DNA of 64,000 nucleotides from the NCBI GenBank assembly GCA_949825025.1, contig OX463787.1, positions 15,683,707-15,747,706 on the forward strand, in the 5' to 3' direction. The notes beneath the pieces are model-generated. The model was not told the origin of the DNA. It made no database searches and was given only the letters and a program-made list of their open reading frames with translations. Numbering within the stretch: the stretch's first letter is position 1; each line of letters begins with the position of its first letter. This document shows positions 59,021 through 64,000 of this stretch, piece after piece. The DNA comes from Siphlonurus alternatus (taxonomy: Eukaryota > Arthropoda > Insecta > Ephemeroptera > Siphlonuridae). A program made the position numbers and the translations under genes.

Positions 59021-59891
59021 TCCAATCTATATATTCCCATAAGTTCATAACATCTTCATACTTCATTGACTGCCAACAAATAAAGCAGGTTTAACATTTG
59101 TGCTGTATCGAACTACCCTCGGAATTACATGAATATTAATTTTTTTTAAATTTTAACATTTATTTGCATGAAGGTTAGGGAGGTTTTTAATAAAATAATT
59201 TAATATGATATCCAATGCACTAATATTATTATATTATTAATATACTATATATTTCACTGTTATTTAAGCCCAAATAAAAATTAATAAATATTCGCATTTT
59301 AATAATCTTTAATATTGTTCATAATACATTTTATATAATATATATACTGTATATATGTGGGTATACTTAATTATATGTTACTTGAAATTGTACTTGTTGA
59401 AAAAAAATTTATGTTATAGTTTGAAGATGTACTAGATCATGTATCCAATCTTCTGTAAATACTGTACTATAATGGATTCAAAAAAATAAAATTCAATTCA
59501 AATAATTTCCTGTATAACTTATGGATATAGAATATTTTTGAATGTTGCAAATATTGTAGTTATATTTTTTTTTAATTTTCATTATTTGAAAAAAAAAAAT
59601 TATAATAATTTATTTTTTTTTTTTACTTTTTATTTTATTTTATTTTTTTACAATTTTATTATTTTTGTAATTTTATAGATTTTATTATTGAATTATATAT
59701 TATACTTTCAATATGCTAAACATTATATATAAAGTTATTGCTAATATATTTAAAAAATCTGTAAGTTCGGTTCTTAAATGTTTTCAGCAAGAAATAGTAC
59801 GGGGATTATGCTTTGCCTCTAGTGACTTTTTAAATTTATGAATCATGAAATAATTTTTTTAAGTCTTTTATTAAACACAAAAGTGTACATA

Positions 59892-60145
59892 CCCTGTCTA
59901 AAAGGCACAGTAGGGCGCAGTTGGGCACAGTTGCCCTTCACAGTTGGACTAAATGGGACTCCCATTTAGTTACAGTTCACTCTCAAAATTCACATGTTAC
60001 TTCAACTTGGTTCAATTGTACGTCCCATTTGAGACCAGCCACAAGGGAATTATGAACTAGGCTGCCAAGTTCAAATAACATTGGAAAAAGACATGAATAT
60101 TGAACTGGGTAGCTAACTGTGCCCAACTGTGCCTTTGAGTCAGGG
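59892..60145. mobile_element. TA-flanked MITE, CCCTGTCTAAAAGGCACAGT ends
   Basis: TA is on both sides. Ends CCCTGTCTAAAAGGCACAGT and CTGTGCCTTTGAGTCAGGG. GGGCACAGTTG is repeated inside each end. Confidence 0.6.
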
Positions 60146-60414
60146 TATAGAATAATATTAGAAATACACATTACATAATAATAATAGAACGCAACAAACA
60201 CACCTACAAATTATAAAATAGACAATTAATAGATAATAGTAGATATAGAAAAGAAACTGATCATCAAGCAATACAAAATAACAGGTGATATTGAGCTTGT
60301 TACATCATATTATATCATATATATAGGTACATATAAAACAAAATGTGACAGAAAATAAGTAGAATGAAAAACTTATTGCTTAATTGCAATTCAAAATAGA
60401 CTATTATAAAAGTC

Positions 60415-61136
60415 TCCCTTGGCATAATCGCTGATAGGTTTAACTCTAGATTTACAGGTATTTAAATGGTATTGGCTATACAATGTTCATTACATAATTT
60501 ACATATACATGATTTTTCAGCTTTATGATAACCAGAGGATTTATAAATTAAATGGTGGAAACCGTGAACAGCTTGGCGAGTTAAGACATTTCTGAAATTG
60601 GATCTATCCAGTTGGGGTAGACACCAATGTTTACATGTCATAGCATCAGTACTGTAAAACTCAGGATTAATATCCTGAGCTTTTTTATTCTTGACAGCTA
60701 TGAAATTGGAATATTGATCTTTCGTTGGAAGTTTAAACATGTCTTTGATTTCTGTAATGAAATAATTGGAATCTATAAGTTTATAAGCCAGTCTTGTTTC
60801 GGTAAATTTTGATAGACACAGTAGTCTTTTCACAAACATGGCTTTTACTGATTCTAATTTTTCAAGGTCGGACACAGATAAATGAGACCATACGATCTCA
60901 ATACCATAAGTGGCTACAGGGGCGACTTTTAAATTGAATAGTTTGAGCCCTGTTTTGACGGATAGATCAGACAGATTTGAAATAGTGTAAATAGCGGTAA
61001 TAGCATTCTTACATCTTTCTGTTATGTGTTTTGAAAAAGAAAGCCCTGTCATTTGCAGTACTATACCAAGATATTTAAATGAGTTTAGGAATTCAATCTT
61101 TTGGCCGTCACAATAAATTTCATCATTTTTGCACAA
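60415..61136 (-). pseudogene. Non-LTR retrotransposon reverse transcriptase, 3' fragment
   Basis: An open frame of about 224 codons (61136-60462, no ATG at its start) matches the end of a LINE-type reverse transcriptase and its thumb/C-terminal part. It includes FKYLGIVLQMTG (the KYLG-type motif after the catalytic palm), LKLFNLKVAPVATYGIEIVW, and a terminal SCICKLCNEHC. After the stop at 60462 another frame continues with YHLNTC, which would complete a C-C-H-C zinc motif, so a frameshift broke it. The catalytic YxDD and the endonuclease are absent: it is a 5'-truncated dead copy. It is on the same strand as AGPAT copy 3 and begins about 70 bases beyond that gene's stop codon. Confidence 0.75.
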
Positions 61137-61208
61137 CAGTCAGCATGAAATAATAAAATGGTCTTATATATATTTGATGAGTAAAGAAAAAAATTCTTGC
61201 GCCTAATT

Positions 61209-63166
61209 TTATAATGATTTATTGAGAGGTATAGTTTGCAATGATACTCTGTCGAAGGCTATTTGCATGACCTCTCTCGTCTTCTCCATAAGTTGAGGTA
61301 GGTCGTCTGTAGTGAGGCCCTTCGTGGGGATGGCGGGCAGAAACTCGATGATGTTGTGACCTGTACATGTAAATTAATTGTATTCATCTATTGAAAATAT
61401 TTCATGTACGGGAATAGAACAGAACGACATGTAAAAAAAAAAAAAAAAAAAAAAATGACAATGAGATATTATAATGTGAAAATTTTAGTGGCTTTATCAA
61501 AAGAAGGGGTAAAAATATGGTACTGTGAATTTTTTCAGTTTTTTCTGAGACCAGGAACTATTATTAAAAAAATATTGAAAGTCTATTTTATGACGTCACG
61601 GGCGGCACTTTCCTATCCTTTTTCTTAAGGAGTGCCGCCCGTGACGTTATCAAAATAGACTTTCAATAATTATTTAAAATAGTTCCTGGTCTCAGAAAAA
61701 TCTGAAAAAATTCACAGTTCCATATTTTTACCCCTTCTTTCGATTAAGCCACTAAAATTTTCATATTCTAATATCTCATTCTAGTTTTTACTAGTTCTCA
61801 AAAGTGACCCTAATTATTTTTATTATAAAAATCCGAGTAAAATTTGTTTGAAAAAAAAAAATGAAATTGTTTTATGACATATATGGACAGAAGAACTCAA
61901 GTTATATATTTTCAATTTTTTGTTCATATTTTTTAGAAACGTGCTCAAAATCGAGGGGAAAAATGCTGTGACGTCATAGTCATGCAGCGTCTTATATTTA
62001 CGTGTTAAATATTAGCATGACTATGACGTCACTTTTTACAGAGCGATTTTAGGGGTTAAAAAAATCTGTAAAAAATATTCAAAATACAAAACTTGAGGCC
62101 CTCTATCCAAATATATGATCAAATAATTTCAAAAAGATTGTCAATTCTTGAATAAAATAAATCCATTTAACATTAAAGAATGTGGAAACAAAAAGATTTT
62201 GTGATCCGCACCATTGTAATTAATTAACATTTTACATTAATTATTTTTTAATTCTTCAATGACATTATGTTACATCATAGAATAAATTCTAACTCTCTAT
62301 GGTTTTAATGCTGAATTAAAATGTAACTTTAATTATTTCATTTCATCAAGTGGCAAGGCATTTTGACAAAACGTATCTACGAGAATCCTACGGTAAATAT
62401 ACTGACTATAAATATATATTTGCAATTATATTACTACTATAAATGTCATTTATTTACTTGTATAGATTTTATGTACATATAATTGTTCAAAAATATAATC
62501 TGAACCCGACACGCTCCAGTGTTTTGTTAGTTGGTTGTTAGTTGGTTCAACATGACTATCGAAAGTTTCAATTTAATTTATTTATTTTATTAAAATTTTA
62601 AAGTTCATCATTTACATTAATAAATGTTTAAAATAAAATATATTTAAAAAAAACTTCATTGATTTTTAACGCAAAAAAAATTGCTATAATAAATAAAAAA
62701 AAAATAAAACAAAAATAATTAATTTAAAATAAGAACTTAATTTTAAATTATCTTGAATTTTTTAATTAATTAAGCTTTTAAATTTTAAATAATAATTTAA
62801 TTTAGTATTTGCGTCTTGTTATTTGTAAATGAAAAACCATCATGTAAATTGTTATTGCATATTTTAATAGAAGAGGAAGTTGAGTTAACGATTTTAAGGG
62901 TGTTTGAGGGAAACGACATACAAATTGACAATTTGCTGTATCTAAATATAAATTCTTAAAATTTCGTACAGGATTTTAATTCCTTCCTCATAACTTGTAC
63001 CTGGGTCAAATCGTTTCTTCTTATTGTCCAAAAAGTGATACCTGGACACAACCACAGGTTGTATTGGACACTGGGCGGCCACTGCGGCGTGGAAGGCTCC
63101 TTTTTTGAAGGGCAGTAACTTATCCCCCATATGTCGAGTACCCTCAGGGAACATGCACAGACGAGT
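61209..63166 (-). CDS. 1-acyl-sn-glycerol-3-phosphate acyltransferase, tandem copy 3, 3' part
   Basis: Only two exons are inside the window, 63166-63001 (exon 4, 166 bases) and 61360-61209 (exon 5, 152 bases); exons 1-3 must lie beyond 64000. Exon 4 has FPEGTRHMGDKLLPFKKGAF with the EGTR substrate-binding box, then CPIQPVVVSRYHFLDNKKKR. Exon 5 has NIIEFLPAIPTKG and the stop TAA at 61209-61211. Borders and phases match copies 1 and 2 exactly. The last intron holds a subfamily-A-like palindrome (about 61445-61765) and a TGACGTCA hairpin. Catalytic motif I is not visible, so activity cannot be judged. The alternative that it is a fragment is less likely, because both exons are intact and correctly spliced. 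Confidence 0.88.
61445..61765. mobile_element. Palindrome related to the ATTGCAGAAATG family, AGTGGCTT ends
   Basis: Arms hold AATTTTAGTGGCTTTATC / AAGCCACTAAAATTTTCA and GAGACCAGGAACTATT / AATAGTTCCTGGTCTC. The centre has TGACGTCACGGGCGGCAC and its complement. Same architecture as subfamily A with different outer ends. A separate hairpin at about 61966-62032 pairs GTGACGTCATAGTCATGC with GCATGACTATGACGTCAC. Confidence 0.6.
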
Positions 63167-63196
63167 CTGAAAATATTTTGAATTAGTAATTAATAT

Positions 63197-63446
63197 CTAG
63201 TTGAAAAATTAGGTCCTCAACTAATCTTTTCACGTCTAAACACCTCTAAAATAAATATTTTTTCCTCTTCGCTCAAATTGAGGATTGGATTAGGATAATA
63301 TTTCTAAAATGTTATACTCGAGAAGAGGGAAAAATACGTATTTCGTCTTTTTCCTTCTTTTTTCCTCTAAGATGGTGCAAAATAGGAGATTAGACGAGAG
63401 GAAAGTTTAATAGTGAATAAAAGATGAAATTTATTTCAACTCGGAA
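63197..63446. mobile_element. AGTTGAAAAATTACGTC element, copy 3
   Basis: Starts TAGTTGAAAAATTAGGTCCT and ends AAATTTATTTCAACTCGG. It shares AAGATGGTGCAAAATAGGAG and TTTTTTCCTCTAA with 25140-25408. It is in intron 3 of AGPAT copy 3, about 30 bp from exon 4. Confidence 0.5.
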
Positions 63447-63642
63447 AAATTAGCTTTAAATGGGGCTGGGCAAAGTAATTGTTAGACAACATTTACCATC
63501 TGAGTGAAAATACATGTTTCATCAAGTCCCAAGTGAACCATTTTAATTTTGAGTGCGCCATAATTAACGTTAATGAGCATGATATTAAAGGTCTGTTTAC
63601 ATGCGAAGTGAAGTAAGCTGTGCTTGGAAGCAGAAAGTTTAC

Positions 63643-63975
63643 AATGGACAACATACATGTATGAAAAAATTTTATTGCAGAAATGAATAGAGGATACCAA
63701 ATTATGCTACTCTGAATTTTTCTGATTATTTTGAGACCCAGAACTATTTTTTAATAATTATTGAAAGTGCGGCCACGCCCTCTGGAGGCATCAATAGGCG
63801 TCCCGACTCTATTCTGTTTATTAAGGATTCAGGGGTGCCAACTTAACTTACAGAACTTTCAATAATTATTTAAAAATGGTTCAGGGTTTCAAAAAAATCT
63901 GAAAAAATTCAGAGTATATAATTTGATACCCTCTATTCATTTCTGCAACAAAATTTTTTCATGCATGTTTTCCAT
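63643..63975. mobile_element. ATGGACAACATACATG palindrome, subfamily B
   Basis: Ends ATGGACAACATACATGTATG and TTTTTTCATGCATGTTTTCCAT; arms with ATTGCAGAAATGAATAGAGG; centre GGCCACGCCCTCTGGAGGC and TTCAGGGGTGCCAAC. It lies in the third intron of AGPAT copy 3. Confidence 0.75.
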
Positions 63976-64000
63976 TGGTATTTGCTTTGCTCGTCATCTC

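Overview
The window looks like a piece of a nuclear insect genome. It is AT-rich, its genes are split by introns with GT..AG borders, it carries a gustatory receptor of the insect chemoreceptor superfamily, and much of the non-coding DNA is small palindromic transposons. The order of insect cannot be fixed from the sequence alone. Nothing looks bacterial or viral.

Layout. Positions 1-7631 (+): a nine-exon gene for an unrecognised single-pass membrane protein of about 406 residues. 13885-18424 (-): a four-exon gene for NHP2, the L7Ae-family subunit of H/ACA snoRNPs. 19239-23236 (+): a four-exon gustatory receptor gene, divergent from NHP2. 24418-63166 (-): three head-to-tail genes for 1-acyl-glycerol-3-phosphate acyltransferase (AGPAT). 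The first two are complete (268 and 266 residues). The third shows only its last two exons and runs off the right edge. A broken copy of the end of AGPAT exon 3 lies at about 38.6 kb. A non-LTR reverse transcriptase fragment sits about 70 bp after the third AGPAT stop codon.

Between and inside the genes is a dense set of non-autonomous mobile elements: (1) several sequence-unrelated foldback families with GG(G) ends and TTAA at one or both borders, a piggyBac-like signature; (2) hAT-type elements with exact 8-bp target duplications, including a pair packed with TTCGCG motifs and a 2.1-kb composite; (3) a large palindrome family built on a shared ATTGCAGAAATG core (about twelve copies); (4) TA-flanked Tc1/mariner-like elements; (5) SINEs, some with a head derived from 5S rRNA. 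Several are nested in one another.

The host genes do not form one pathway. NHP2 serves ribosome and telomerase RNA biology, AGPATs make phosphatidic acid in the ER, and the receptor is a taste or odour protein. The clear evolutionary events are the AGPAT triplication, with internal exon lengths and phases preserved, and heavy growth of introns and intergenic DNA by small transposons.
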